A stretch of DNA of 9,500 nucleotides from positions 1 through 9,500 of the forward strand of contig CAMLRI010000041.1 of assembly GCA_946482385.1 (NCBI GenBank), written 5' to 3'. Below the pieces are notes generated by a model that was not told the DNA's origin, did no database searches, and saw only the letters and a program-made list of their open reading frames with translations. Origin of the DNA: an uncultured Cellvibrio sp. (GTDB lineage: Bacteria; Pseudomonadota; Gammaproteobacteria; Pseudomonadales; Cellvibrionaceae). This document shows, piece by piece, positions 1-7,375 of the stretch (position 1 is its first letter; the number at the start of each line of letters is the position of its first letter). The position numbers and the translations under genes are program-made.

Positions 1-98
1 ATAAGGAGGGAGCAGCAAAAAAGATGATAAAGATGCCGTTCCTTTGTAATATAAATGCCCAGCGAGTTTAGGGGCGGCGTGAAAAAGTGCGCATATAT

Positions 99-131
99 AA
101 GTCGATAACCCTTGGGGGTCAAGCGACTTTT
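99..131 (+). terminator. Possible imperfect intrinsic terminator of an upstream gene
   Basis: Outer arms AAGTCG (99-104) and CGACTT (124-129) pair perfectly. Inside them ACCC (108-111) and GGGT (116-119) form a second short helix, with small internal loops between. A four-T run (128-131) follows. This would suit the end of a plus-strand gene left of the window. The stem is interrupted and the T-run short, so the call is weak. Confidence 0.3.
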
Positions 132-157
132 AGCAACCCCAAACGGTGCAGCAAACC

Positions 158-221
158 TGTTTTTAACCCAAGCCCTTGGCCAGCCGAACCGCCGCAAAAG
201 CTGTAAATGGGTTTAAAAACA
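158..221. repeat. Long-arm inverted repeat upstream of gene 1
   Basis: TGTTTTTAACCCA (158-170) is the reverse complement of TGGGTTTAAAAACA (208-221) except for one extra T. The spacer is 37 nt and contains a smaller GGCC-centred symmetry near 178-181. It lies about 100 bp before the start at 325. It could be a leader stem-loop, a pair of regulator half-sites, or part of an upstream gene's 3' end. Confidence 0.45.
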
Positions 222-324
222 AGAAACAACTTATTGTTTTTTAATGGATTTTTAATAAACACAACAGCAGGGCGCAGGCTGATTATTAAGCAACCTAACC
301 ATAGTAGATAGATTTGATTTTCGC

Positions 325-1032
325 ATGACCGCCCTTGTCATTTTGATTGTTATCACAGTTGCCGCACTCTTGGCGGTAAGCATCCTGAATAACCTGCAGC
401 AGCGCCGCCGCATGCGCCGCCTGCAGCAGCGTCGCCTGCGCATGGAAATCGACAAGCTGCAGGATATAGTCACCTGCCTGGAGCAAACACTGCCCAGCAC
501 CAGCATTGCCCGCCATATCAACGACAAGATTATCGAACTGCTCAACCAGGTATTAGCCCTGGAAGATCACAACACCGAACACATTGAAGCCAGTATCCGC
601 CGCGCCGAAGAGCGGGCCCAACAACTGGCCGTGGGGCGCAGTAACGGCGGCGCCAGTTACCAGCGCGATAGCGATGCGCAAATTGCCAAAAGCCTGCTGC
701 ATATCCAGGAAGCTATAGATTTGCTGCCCCACTTGGTCGCCCTGGGCAAAATTACTGAAGTAGAGCTGGATATTTACTTGAGCGAGCTGCGTTGGGCCAG
801 CTTGATGGTGCCGGTCATGTCCTATGTCGGCCAGGGGGACAAGGCCATGGCGATTAGCGACCGTTTTTCGGCCCAGGCCTTTTACCGCAAGGCACAACAA
901 CTGCTTTTGGAATCCCTGGATGCCGACCCCCGCCGCCTGAAATTGATTAAGGAGTTGGGCGAAATTATCGATGGTTCGCGCCCCTCCCTCAGCCGCGAAC
1001 TCAAAGAGCCGCGCCAACTCAGTTTGGCGTAA
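325..1032 (+). CDS. Membrane-anchored coiled-coil protein of unknown function
   Basis: A 235-residue protein that I do not recognise as a named family. Residues 2-22 are one strongly hydrophobic segment, most likely an uncleaved membrane anchor. It is followed at once by a very arginine-rich stretch (about residues 26-40, many RR pairs). By the positive-inside rule this puts the C-terminal 200 residues in the cytoplasm. The rest is predicted mostly helical: a charged, Leu-rich coiled-coil-like part (about 38-105), then a compact helical part (about 115-215) containing WASLMVPVMSYVGQGDKA and FYRKAQQLLLE, resembling one TPR-like helical hairpin. No catalytic motif is visible. The ATG at 325 has no clear ribosome-binding site, but it is the only start that keeps the full anchor. 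The gene converges on the minus-strand gene ending at 1074. Even codon use and sensible composition argue that it is real. Confidence 0.8.
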   Translation: MTALVILIVITVAALLAVSILNNLQQRRRMRRLQQRRLRMEIDKLQDIVTCLEQTLPSTSIARHINDKIIELLNQVLALEDHNTEHIEASIRRAEERAQQLAVGRSNGGASYQRDSDAQIAKSLLHIQEAIDLLPHLVALGKITEVELDIYLSELRWASLMVPVMSYVGQGDKAMAISDRFSAQAFYRKAQQLLLESLDADPRRLKLIKELGEIIDGSRPSLSRELKEPRQLSLA

Positions 1033-1073
1033 AGCCTTAAATCCCGGTGTAAAACACTAGGCAACTCGCGGGC

Positions 1074-1577
1074 TTATGCATCGGCCTTTTGGCTGCGCGA
1101 GCTGATTTGCCCCAGCAGTTGGTGGATTACCTCAAGCGCCTCCTGCCCCTCTTTTTCCGCCCAATAAGCACTGATACCCGCCGGGCCATAACTCAGGCCG
1201 CGCACCCCTTCGGGCAGGCTTGCCATCTGCTGATGCAGCCAGGCTTGCAGTTCACCTGTGGGCCGGGATTCCCCCAGCCAGTCCCATTCGCGATAAAAAT
1301 TGCCCTCGTGGGCGTAGGCGGTGCGAGTGAGAAACCACTCATCGGCCTTGGTGAGTTGATTCGCCGCCGGGGGCGGCAAGAAATAACAGGGCATAGGCCG
1401 CGGGGCGTCCATATCTGTTTTTAGTTGCGGCAGGGCGCGCATGGCAAAACGCAAACCCAACTGCCGCGCCGCCAAACGCAACTGCTCGCGGCGGCGCTGT
1501 TCGGGGGTCGGCCTGAGCATGGAAAGGGGCGCAATCACCAACGCCATGGCAAGCAAAATCAGCAGCAAAACTTTCAT
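1074..1577 (-). CDS. Small membrane-anchored protein of unknown function
   Basis: A 167-residue protein with no recognised family. It starts with a hydrophobic helix (about residues 3-20), followed by a basic stretch with RRR (about 27-35). This predicts an N-terminal anchor with the remainder in the cytoplasm. The soluble part holds an aromatic-rich core (EWFLTRTAYAHEGNFYREWDWLGE, about residues 79-102), an amphipathic helix with WLHQQM, and a C-terminal SYGPAGISAYWAEKEG segment that could be a strand-helix unit. The ATG at 1575-1577 is well placed: AGGGAA (minus strand, 1583-1588) lies 5 nt upstream. It is divergent from the stress-protein gene and convergent with the gene at 325. A lipoprotein is excluded because no lipobox cysteine follows the hydrophobic segment. 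A cleaved signal peptide is possible but less likely, as there is no A-x-A site. Confidence 0.78.
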   Translation of the reverse strand: MKVLLLILLAMALVIAPLSMLRPTPEQRRREQLRLAARQLGLRFAMRALPQLKTDMDAPRPMPCYFLPPPAANQLTKADEWFLTRTAYAHEGNFYREWDWLGESRPTGELQAWLHQQMASLPEGVRGLSYGPAGISAYWAEKEGQEALEVIHQLLGQISSRSQKADA

Positions 1578-1603
1578 GGATATTCCCTAGGGGTTTGGAG
1601 ATT

Positions 1604-1632
1604 CTGGCAGAGGCAGCGACAGCAACTATGAT
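1604..1632 (+). promoter_or_regulatory. Candidate sigma-70 promoter of the usp gene
   Basis: CTGGCA (1604-1609; 4 of 6 matches to TTGACA) and TATGAT (1627-1632; 5 of 6 to TATAAT) are separated by exactly 17 nt. Transcription would start near 1639, giving a leader of about 70 nt that contains the inverted repeat at 1646-1673. This is inferred from consensus matching only. Confidence 0.4.
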
Positions 1633-1645
1633 TAACACAACACAG

Positions 1646-1673
1646 GCTTAACCACTACAGACAAGGGTTAAGC
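1646..1673. promoter_or_regulatory. Perfect inverted repeat upstream of usp
   Basis: GCTTAACC (1646-1653) and GGTTAAGC (1666-1673) are exact reverse complements separated by 12 nt. If transcription starts near 1639, the repeat lies at the head of the leader and would form an 8-bp hairpin, about 26 nt before the ribosome-binding site. It could instead be a dimeric regulator site between the divergent genes at 1577 and 1712. No T-run follows, so it is not a typical terminator. Confidence 0.5.
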
Positions 1674-1699
1674 ACAAATTGCATAGGCTGCATAACCAC

Positions 1700-1705
1700 G
1701 AGGAG
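1700..1705 (+). promoter_or_regulatory. Ribosome-binding site that sets the usp start
   Basis: GAGGAG lies 6 nt before the ATG at 1712. This favours that start over the in-frame upstream ATG at 1679, which would add 11 residues not typical of UspA proteins. Confidence 0.8.
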
Positions 1706-1711
1706 TACATC

Positions 1712-2167
1712 ATGGCCCATAACCTCTACCGACATATTATTGTGGGCGTCGACCTGGCCGAGGACTGCCCCCAGGTGCTGCAAAAGGCCGCCGCTATAGC
1801 CGCCAGTTTCAATGCCAAACTGAGCCTGGCCCATGTGCTTGAGCCTATCGCCTTTGCCTATGGCGGCGACATGCCAGTTGACCTTTCCGGGGTGCAAGAA
1901 CAACAGGTACACAAAGCCGAAGCAGAGCTGGCGCAGTTGGCGAAAGGTATTGATTACCCCATCCAACAACAGCATGTACTGGTGGGCCAGCCGGCTGCCG
2001 AGCTGCACTATTTGGCAGAACAGGAGGATGCCGACCTGATTATCGTTGGCTCCCATGGCCGCAAAGGCTTTGCCCTACTGCTGGGTTCAACCCCTAACAG
2101 CGTCCTCCATGGTGCCAATTGCGATGTGCTGGCGGTGTTAGTGCATAAACCAGCGGCTGCCGAATAA
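1712..2167 (+). CDS. Universal stress protein, UspA family
   Basis: A 151-residue single-domain cytoplasmic protein of the UspA alpha/beta nucleotide-binding fold. It opens with the family's first strand (YRHIIVGVDLAED), in which the Asp contacts nucleotide in ATP-binding members. It then has AKLSLAHVLEP (second strand) and ends with DADLIIVGSHGRKGFALLLGS followed by NSVLHGANCDVLAVL. The GSHG...GS part is the glycine-rich phosphate-binding loop, so it may bind ATP. The spacing after the first GxxG is one residue shorter than in the archaeal MJ0577 pattern, as I recall for UspA-like proteins. Family members support survival under starvation, oxidative or other stress as dimers; the exact role here cannot be read. 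It stands alone, divergent from the gene at 1577 and only 20 bp from the convergent uup. Confidence 0.93.
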   Translation: MAHNLYRHIIVGVDLAEDCPQVLQKAAAIAASFNAKLSLAHVLEPIAFAYGGDMPVDLSGVQEQQVHKAEAELAQLAKGIDYPIQQQHVLVGQPAAELHYLAEQEDADLIIVGSHGRKGFALLLGSTPNSVLHGANCDVLAVLVHKPAAAE

Positions 2168-2184
2168 CCCCCCCGTCCGGCAGC
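2156..2184. terminator. GC-rich stem-loop between convergent usp and uup
   Basis: GCTGCCG (2156-2162) and CGGCAGC (2178-2184) are perfect complements around a 15-nt loop that carries the usp stop codon (2165-2167) and a run of seven Cs. It could end transcription or protect 3' ends on both strands. No U-tract follows on either side, so a Rho-independent mechanism is not supported. Confidence 0.35.
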
Positions 2185-2187
2185 GGT

Positions 2188-4086
2188 TTACTGCTGCTGG
2201 TCTTCCAGCTCCGCCCAGCGTTCAAAACACTCATCCAATTGTTGCTGCAACTGTGCCAACTGCAACAACTTGGCCTCTACCTGGGTGCTCGCCTGCGCGT
2301 AAAAATCCGCAGCATTCACCTCGGCCTGCACAGCTTCCAGCTGGGTTTCCAGCTGTTCGATTTTACCGGGCAAGTCATCAAACTCTTTTTGCAGTTTGTA
2401 GCTGAGCTTGCGGGTTTTAGCCGCCGGCTTGGCGGCGGCCGCCACAGGTGCGACCGCAGGTTTGGCAGCCACCTCAACCGGATCATCTTGGGTCCAGCGC
2501 CCACCCTGGCGCAGCCAGTCGTCGTAGCCACCAACATATTCAAGCACCCTCCCCTGGCCCTCAAAGGCAATCACACTGCTCACCAGGTTGTTCAAAAAGG
2601 CGCGGTCGTGGCTTACCAGCAACACAGTGCCGGTGTATTCGGTGAGTATCTCTTCCAACAGCTCCAGGGTTTCTACATCCAGGTCGTTGGTGGGCTCATC
2701 CAGTACCAGCAAGTTGGCGGATTTACTGAACAACTTGGCCAGCAATACCCGATTGCGCTCCCCACCCGAGAGGGCGCGCAAAGGGGTGCGGGCGCGCTCG
2801 CCGCTAAACAGGAAATCGCTCAAATAGGAAAAGATATGCTTGGATTTACCGTCAACATCAATAAATTCACGCCCTTCGGCGATGTTATCTACCGCATTCT
2901 TATCCAGGTCCAACTGGTCGCGCAGCTGGTCGAAATAAGCTACTTGCAGGTTGGTACCACGGCGGATCTGGCCAGATTGCGGCTCCAGCTCGCCCAGGAT
3001 CAGTTTTAACAGGGTACTTTTACCGGCGCCGTTAGCGCCCACCAGGCCAATGCGGTCGCCGCGCATAATGGCGGATGAGAAGTTATCGACAATCAGTTTG
3101 TCGCCCCAGCGATAGCTAACATTGCTCAGCTCCGCTACCAGCTTGCCCGAATTTTCGCCCGCGGCCAGGCTGAAATTGGCTTTGCCGATTTGTTCGCGGC
3201 GCTGGGAGCGGGTTTCGCGCAGCGCTTTAAGGGCGCGCACCCTGCCCTCGTTGCGGGTGCGGCGGGCTTTAATACCCTGGCGAATCCACACTTCTTCCTG
3301 CGCCAGTTTTTTATCGAATAGCTCGTTATGGCGCGCCTCTTCCGCTAAGGCCTGCTCGCGGTAGACCAAAAAACTGGCGTAATCGCCGGTCCAATAGCGC
3401 AACTTGCCGCGATCCAGTTCGGCGATATGGGTCGCCAGCGCCTGCAGCAGGGAGCGGTCGTGGGTGATGAATACCAGGGCGCCGTTAAAGGCGAGCAGTT
3501 GTTTTTCCAGCCATTCGATGGCGGCTATATCCAGGTGGTTGGTGGGTTCGTCGAGCAAGAGCACATCCGGCTCCAACACCAGCGCTTTGGCCAGGGCGAC
3601 GCGGCGGCGCCAACCGCCCGAGAGTTCGCGCATATAGCGCTCGGCAGGCAGATCGAGGCGCGATAGCACCTCCTCCACTTTTTGCTGCAGCAGCCAACCG
3701 TCGCAGGCTTCGATTTGCTGCTGCAAGCGGGTCATCTGCGCCAGGGCGGCGTCATCCAAATTAGGGCTGTGGGCCAGTTGGCGGTATTCCGCCAGCAACT
3801 CCCCTACCCCCTGGAGGCCGGAGGCAACCACATCGAACACCAGGCGGTCGTCGGCCTCGGGCAGATCCTGCTCCAGGCGGGCGATACGGCTACCGCCCTG
3901 GCGAATCACCTCGCCTTTATCCAAATCCACCTCACCGGCAATGACTTTAAGCAGGGTGGATTTGCCCGTGCCGTTGCGCCCGATCAGGCACAGGCGCTGA
4001 CCTTTTTCGATACTGAACTCGACCTCGTCCAAAATAACTTGCAGGCCGTAGCTCAACTGGGCTTTTTCAATTTTAATCAGCGACAT
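2188..4086 (-). CDS. uup: ABC-F ATPase Uup
   Basis: A 632-residue soluble ABC-F protein, close to E. coli Uup (635). It has two ATPase domains and no membrane segment. Domain 1: Walker A GRNGTGKST (36-44), signature LSGGW (155-159), Walker B VLLLDEP (175-181) followed by TNHLD. A charged linker (about 240-305) contains EEVWIRQGIKARRTRNEGR, a stretch very like E. coli Uup. Domain 2: Walker A GANGAGKST (350-358), signature LSGGE (439-443), Walker B LLVLDEP (459-465). An Ala/Pro/Lys tether (about 539-557) leads to the Uup C-terminal coiled coil (558-632), the DNA-binding domain that separates Uup from EttA, YheS and YbiT. Uup is linked to precise excision of transposons, replication-intermediate tolerance and ribosome function. 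The start at 4086 gives MSLIKIEKAQL, the usual Uup N-terminus; an in-frame start at 4158 would add 24 atypical residues. No strong ribosome-binding site is visible. Confidence 0.96.
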   Translation of the reverse strand: MSLIKIEKAQLSYGLQVILDEVEFSIEKGQRLCLIGRNGTGKSTLLKVIAGEVDLDKGEVIRQGGSRIARLEQDLPEADDRLVFDVVASGLQGVGELLAEYRQLAHSPNLDDAALAQMTRLQQQIEACDGWLLQQKVEEVLSRLDLPAERYMRELSGGWRRRVALAKALVLEPDVLLLDEPTNHLDIAAIEWLEKQLLAFNGALVFITHDRSLLQALATHIAELDRGKLRYWTGDYASFLVYREQALAEEARHNELFDKKLAQEEVWIRQGIKARRTRNEGRVRALKALRETRSQRREQIGKANFSLAAGENSGKLVAELSNVSYRWGDKLIVDNFSSAIMRGDRIGLVGANGAGKSTLLKLILGELEPQSGQIRRGTNLQVAYFDQLRDQLDLDKNAVDNIAEGREFIDVDGKSKHIFSYLSDFLFSGERARTPLRALSGGERNRVLLAKLFSKSANLLVLDEPTNDLDVETLELLEEILTEYTGTVLLVSHDRAFLNNLVSSVIAFEGQGRVLEYVGGYDDWLRQGGRWTQDDPVEVAAKPAVAPVAAAAKPAAKTRKLSYKLQKEFDDLPGKIEQLETQLEAVQAEVNAADFYAQASTQVEAKLLQLAQLQQQLDECFERWAELEDQQQ

Positions 4087-4276
4087 AGATGGAATAATTA
4101 ATGTGGTTTTTGAGCCCAAATGCGAGTGGCAGACGGGTATAGAGACTGATATTCTCAAGCGATCTATAGGCGCGGTTTACGCAATTGCGCCTGGCGCCCG
4201 AAAAAGGCGTCGAATCATATCCCAGTAGCCAGACCCAACCAAGCGCAAATGCCGCCTGGTGCTGTTAGAGGTATCC
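4087..4276. promoter_or_regulatory. Divergent intergenic region between uup and slt
   Basis: These 190 bp must carry the promoters of both uup (leftward) and slt (rightward). I could not assign -35/-10 pairs with confidence. The clearest symmetric element is the 10-bp palindrome CGCAATTGCG (4180-4189), roughly midway between the two start codons. No gene is supported here. Confidence 0.55.
4267..4271 (+). promoter_or_regulatory. Ribosome-binding site that sets the slt start
   Basis: AGAGG lies 5 nt before the ATG at 4277. This favours that start over the in-frame GTG at 4259, and leaves a standard signal peptide. Confidence 0.65.
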
Positions 4277-6292
4277 ATGAGTTTCTCCCCCCTGCTCCGC
4301 ACCCTCGGCCTGGGTGCCAGCCTATTGCTCGGCACGGTGGTATTCCTGCCCAGCAGCCAAGCCAGCTCCACAACACCCAACACCAGTGCCGCCGCCAGCA
4401 GCAAGCCAACAGCGGAGCCGGTACTTAGCAGCCAGGTTCCCCCCCTGCCGGATCGCTACTCCCTGGAGCGCAAAAAATACCTGGCCGCACAAAAGGCCCT
4501 CAACAGCCGCAACCTGGCGGAATACCGCCGCTTGGCCCAGCAGTTATCTGGCTACCCGCTGCTGGCTTACCTGGAATATGAGGAGTTGGTACCGCGCCTG
4601 ATCAACCTGCCCTACAAAGATGTAGAGCGCTTTTTTGCCCAGTACCCGGACTCCTTTCTGGCCGAGCGCATGACCCACCGCTGGCTGCGCACCCTGGCCC
4701 AGCGCGAGCAATGGGCAGATTACCGCCGCTTTTACGACGCCCGTTTGACCGACCCTGAGCTGGCCTGCCTGAACCTGCGCGCCCGCCTGCAAACCGGCGA
4801 TCAAAGCGCCCTGGACGAAGTAGCCGGGCTGTGGAATATCGAAAAAACCCAATCCAAAGCCTGCGACCCGGTGTTTGCCCAGTGGAAAAAAGCCGGGCGC
4901 ATGACCCCGGAATTAATCTGGGAGCGCCACCTGAAGGTGGTGCGCGCCGGCGATAAAGCCATGGCCAGCTATTTGGCGCGGCAGCTGCCCGCTGCCCAAC
5001 AAGCCCTGGCGCTGCAACTGCAAGCGGTTAACACCAACCCCAAGCTAATCAAGCAAACCGCCAAGTTTTCCCGCCAAAGCCCGGAGATGAAAAGCCTGAT
5101 TTTATTTGGCCTGGAAAAGTACGCCCGCCAGGACTCGCTCGACGCCCTGCGCCTGTGGCGCCACTACGATGCCCAGCAATTGTTTAACGATGAAGATCGC
5201 ATCCAGATCAAATACCAACTGGCCCAGCGCCTGTTGCACCAGGATCACGACCGCGAAGCCGAGCAATTGGTGGCATCTACCCCAGGGCTGACGCGGGTGG
5301 ATTTGGTGGAATGGCTGATCCGCGAATCCCTGCGCAAACAGGAGTGGGAAAAGGTCAACGAATGGCTCACCCGCCTGCCCGAGGATGCACGCCGCAGCGA
5401 GCGCTGGCGCTATTGGCAAGCGCGCACTATGGAAGAGCTGAAAATTCTTGAGAACAATGGCGAAACCCCAGCCAGTATCTATGCCAGCCTGGCACCCCAA
5501 CGCAGTTTTTATGGTTTCCTCGCCGCCGATAAAACCGGTATCGACTACCACCTGCTCGACCGCCCGGTCACCTTTACTGCCGAGCAGCTCAGCAAAGTCA
5601 GAAACAACCCCGGCATCCAGCGCGCGCGGGAGTTTTACCTGCTCGGCAATATGGGCGCCGCCAGCCGCGAATGGTTTTACAGCACCCGCCGCCTGCCACC
5701 ACAGGAAATTGCCATTGCCGGCCGCCTGGCACAAAACTGGGGATGGTATCGCCACGGCATCCAAGCCATGGTAGATGGCAACTACTGGGATGATTTGGAA
5801 GTGCGTTTCCCGGTGCTCTACAAAGACCAGGTCAGCAAGGCCGCGAAAAAAACCTCGGTTAACCCCCTGCTGATTTTTGCCGTTACCCGCCAGGAAAGCG
5901 CCTTTATGCACGACGCCAAATCCCCTGCCGGGGCTGTGGGCCTGATGCAACTACTGCCCTCCACCGCCAAACAAACTGCACAGCGCAATGGCCTGCGCTA
6001 CCAACACCAGGATCTGCTGACACCGGAAAAAAATATTGCCCTTGGCAGCCATTATTTGGAGCAACTGCTTAAGGCTTATGATGGCAACCGCATACTCGCC
6101 GCCGCCGCTTACAACGCCGGCCCCGGTCGGGTGCGCCAATGGTTGAATAAAGAGAAGGACAACCAATTGCCCTACGATGTGTGGATTGAAACCATCCCCT
6201 TTAAAGAAACCCGCGGCTATGTGCAAAACGTGCTGGCGTTTTCGGTGATCTATGCCTATCGCCTCGGGGGAAAAACAACCGCGTTTTATTAG
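4277..6292 (+). CDS. slt: Soluble lytic murein transglycosylase (Slt70 type)
   Basis: A 671-residue periplasmic enzyme (E. coli Slt70 is 645) that cleaves the MurNAc-GlcNAc bond of peptidoglycan and leaves 1,6-anhydro-muropeptides. Residues 1-29 are a Sec signal peptide: hydrophobic core about 10-24 and probable cleavage after SSQA. A Ser/Thr/Ala/Pro-rich stretch (about 30-55) precedes the long alpha-helical superhelix (about 60-500), the ring-shaped U and L domains of Slt70. The C-terminal SLT catalytic domain (about 525-660) carries the catalytic Glu in RQESAF (Glu540), then SPAGAVGLMQLLPSTA and AAAAYNAGPGR (about 608-617), the lysozyme-like substrate groove. All key residues are present, so it should be active. 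There is no lipobox, which separates it from the Mlt lipoproteins. It is a single gene, divergent from uup and ended by a strong terminator. Likely roles are cell-wall recycling, repair and clearing of glycan strands. Confidence 0.96.
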   Translation: MSFSPLLRTLGLGASLLLGTVVFLPSSQASSTTPNTSAAASSKPTAEPVLSSQVPPLPDRYSLERKKYLAAQKALNSRNLAEYRRLAQQLSGYPLLAYLEYEELVPRLINLPYKDVERFFAQYPDSFLAERMTHRWLRTLAQREQWADYRRFYDARLTDPELACLNLRARLQTGDQSALDEVAGLWNIEKTQSKACDPVFAQWKKAGRMTPELIWERHLKVVRAGDKAMASYLARQLPAAQQALALQLQAVNTNPKLIKQTAKFSRQSPEMKSLILFGLEKYARQDSLDALRLWRHYDAQQLFNDEDRIQIKYQLAQRLLHQDHDREAEQLVASTPGLTRVDLVEWLIRESLRKQEWEKVNEWLTRLPEDARRSERWRYWQARTMEELKILENNGETPASIYASLAPQRSFYGFLAADKTGIDYHLLDRPVTFTAEQLSKVRNNPGIQRAREFYLLGNMGAASREWFYSTRRLPPQEIAIAGRLAQNWGWYRHGIQAMVDGNYWDDLEVRFPVLYKDQVSKAAKKTSVNPLLIFAVTRQESAFMHDAKSPAGAVGLMQLLPSTAKQTAQRNGLRYQHQDLLTPEKNIALGSHYLEQLLKAYDGNRILAAAAYNAGPGRVRQWLNKEKDNQLPYDVWIETIPFKETRGYVQNVLAFSVIYAYRLGGKTTAFY

Positions 6293-6342
6293 CGATACAG
6301 AAGCCAATATGCAGCTCTAGTAATCCGCCAAAAAATAAACTG

Positions 6343-6380
6343 CCATAAAAAACGCCGGCTCAAACCGGCGTTTTTTATGG
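6343..6380. terminator. Bidirectional Rho-independent terminator
   Basis: CCATAAAAAACGCCGG (6343-6358) and its exact reverse complement (6365-6380) flank the 6-nt loop CTCAAA. The GC core CGCCGG/CCGGCG is followed by six Ts on either strand, so it works as an intrinsic terminator in both directions. It sits between slt (ends 6292) and the convergent cheV (ends 6431) and should stop transcription from both. Confidence 0.93.
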
Positions 6381-6430
6381 TGTGGATTTTGTATTTCGTC
6401 AACTTTTCAGTTTGCAGATAAAGGCCAATA

Positions 6431-7375
6431 TCAGGGATGCGCACTTACATACTCGCGCAAGCGTTTTTGCACCACAGTGGCCAATTCATCCGGCTGGAAT
6501 TTTGACAGGAAATCATTGCAACCCACCTTCTCCACCATGGCCTTGTTAAAGCTGCCACTGAGCGAGGTGTGTAGCACAACATAAATATCTTTTAAGGCTG
6601 GGTCCTTGCGCACTTCTGCCGTTAACCGGAAGCCATCCATTTCCGGCATTTCCGCATCGGTGACCAACATCAATATTTCGTCTTGCATATTGCGCCCGGC
6701 GCGCGCCCACTGGCGCAATAAATTCAGGGCTTGCAAACCATCCTGCACCGCCAGCACCTCTATCCCCAGGTTGGCCATGGTTTCGCGCACCTGGTTGGCG
6801 GCGGTGGGGGAATCTTCGGCCAGCAAAATTTTGAGTTTACGTTTTTTGGCCTCGGCGGTGAGATCCTGATCCAGCACGTCGGCCGACACCCGGGTGTTGT
6901 AGGGAATAATATCGGCCAACACCCGCTCCACATCGAGGATTTCCACTATCTGCTCGTCGATACGGGTAATCGCCGTTAAAAAATGGCCACGCCCTGTACC
7001 CTTGGGCGGCGGCAGTATCAGCTCCCAATTCAGGTTCACAATGCGGTCGACCCCGCCGATCATAAATGCCTGCACAGAGCGGTTGTATTCGGCCACAATC
7101 AAATTGGCATTGTCCAAATCGCGCAGCGGGTTAGCACCTATGGCGGCGCTCAGGTCGATTACCGGTACGGTTTGGCCGCGCAAATGCGCCACGCCGCGTA
7201 TGTGCGGGTGGCTGTGGGGCACCGAGCGCAGCGGCGGCAACTTCACCACCTCCTGCACCTTGAACACATTGATCGCAAACAGTTGGCGGCCGTTGAGGCG
7301 GAACATCAACAGCTCCAGGCGGTTTTCACCCACCAGGCGGGTGCGCTGATCAACGGAATCTAAAATTTTGGACAT
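6431..7375 (-). CDS. cheV: Chemotaxis protein CheV (CheW-receiver hybrid)
   Basis: A 314-residue cytoplasmic coupling protein, the typical CheV size. The N-terminal CheW-like domain (about 15-160) includes LLMFRLNGRQLFAINVFKVQEVV and HIRGVAHLRGQTVPVIDL, the core that links chemoreceptors to CheA. The C-terminal receiver domain (about 182-308) has the acidic pair Glu187/Asp188, the phospho-acceptor Asp240 in LVTDAEMPEMDG, Thr270 in the switch position and the conserved Lys292 in LSKF. All residues needed for phosphorylation are present. CheV is thought to tune or adapt receptor-kinase coupling when phosphorylated by CheA. The ATG at 7373-7375 has a modest GGGATGAG upstream. No other che gene is next to it, so it is an isolated cheV, as is common where several coupling proteins exist. 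It implies flagellar motility elsewhere in the genome. Confidence 0.95.
   Translation of the reverse strand: MSKILDSVDQRTRLVGENRLELLMFRLNGRQLFAINVFKVQEVVKLPPLRSVPHSHPHIRGVAHLRGQTVPVIDLSAAIGANPLRDLDNANLIVAEYNRSVQAFMIGGVDRIVNLNWELILPPPKGTGRGHFLTAITRIDEQIVEILDVERVLADIIPYNTRVSADVLDQDLTAEAKKRKLKILLAEDSPTAANQVRETMANLGIEVLAVQDGLQALNLLRQWARAGRNMQDEILMLVTDAEMPEMDGFRLTAEVRKDPALKDIYVVLHTSLSGSFNKAMVEKVGCNDFLSKFQPDELATVVQKRLREYVSAHP

Larger units (their letters stand above)
1..324. other. Non-coding region upstream of the first gene
   Basis: No supportable gene lies here. The stretch is AT-rich compared with the coding DNA, especially at 205-260. It opens with a Shine-Dalgarno-like AAGGAGG (3-9), but the only nearby reading frame (ATG at 24) stops after 15 codons at 71. 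Two secondary-structure candidates are listed separately (99-131 and 158-221). The promoter of the gene at 325 must lie here, but I could not find a convincing -35/-10 pair. TTTAAT at 251-256 resembles a -10 box but has no matching -35. Confidence 0.6.

Noticed and set aside
3..71. Strong Shine-Dalgarno-like AAGGAGG (3-9) followed by a 15-codon frame from ATG 24 to TAG 71
   Set aside because: The spacing of 14 nt is too long, the peptide is very short with no leader-peptide signature, and nothing attenuator-like is tied to a biosynthetic gene downstream.
553..1017. 154-codon minus-strand frame opposite the first gene
   Set aside because: The plus-strand frame has a membrane anchor, coiled-coil pattern and natural composition; the minus-strand frame is rich in Gln/Gly/Phe, typical of an antisense shadow here.
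2239..3009. Long plus-strand open frame opposite uup
   Set aside because: It is antisense to the well-supported Uup gene. Its composition (Gln/Val/His-rich) reflects the reverse complement of uup codons, and no family is recognisable.
5102..5950. 282-codon minus-strand open frame opposite slt
   Set aside because: It lies wholly inside slt, whose sequence and catalytic domain are clear. The open frame follows from high-GC codon bias.
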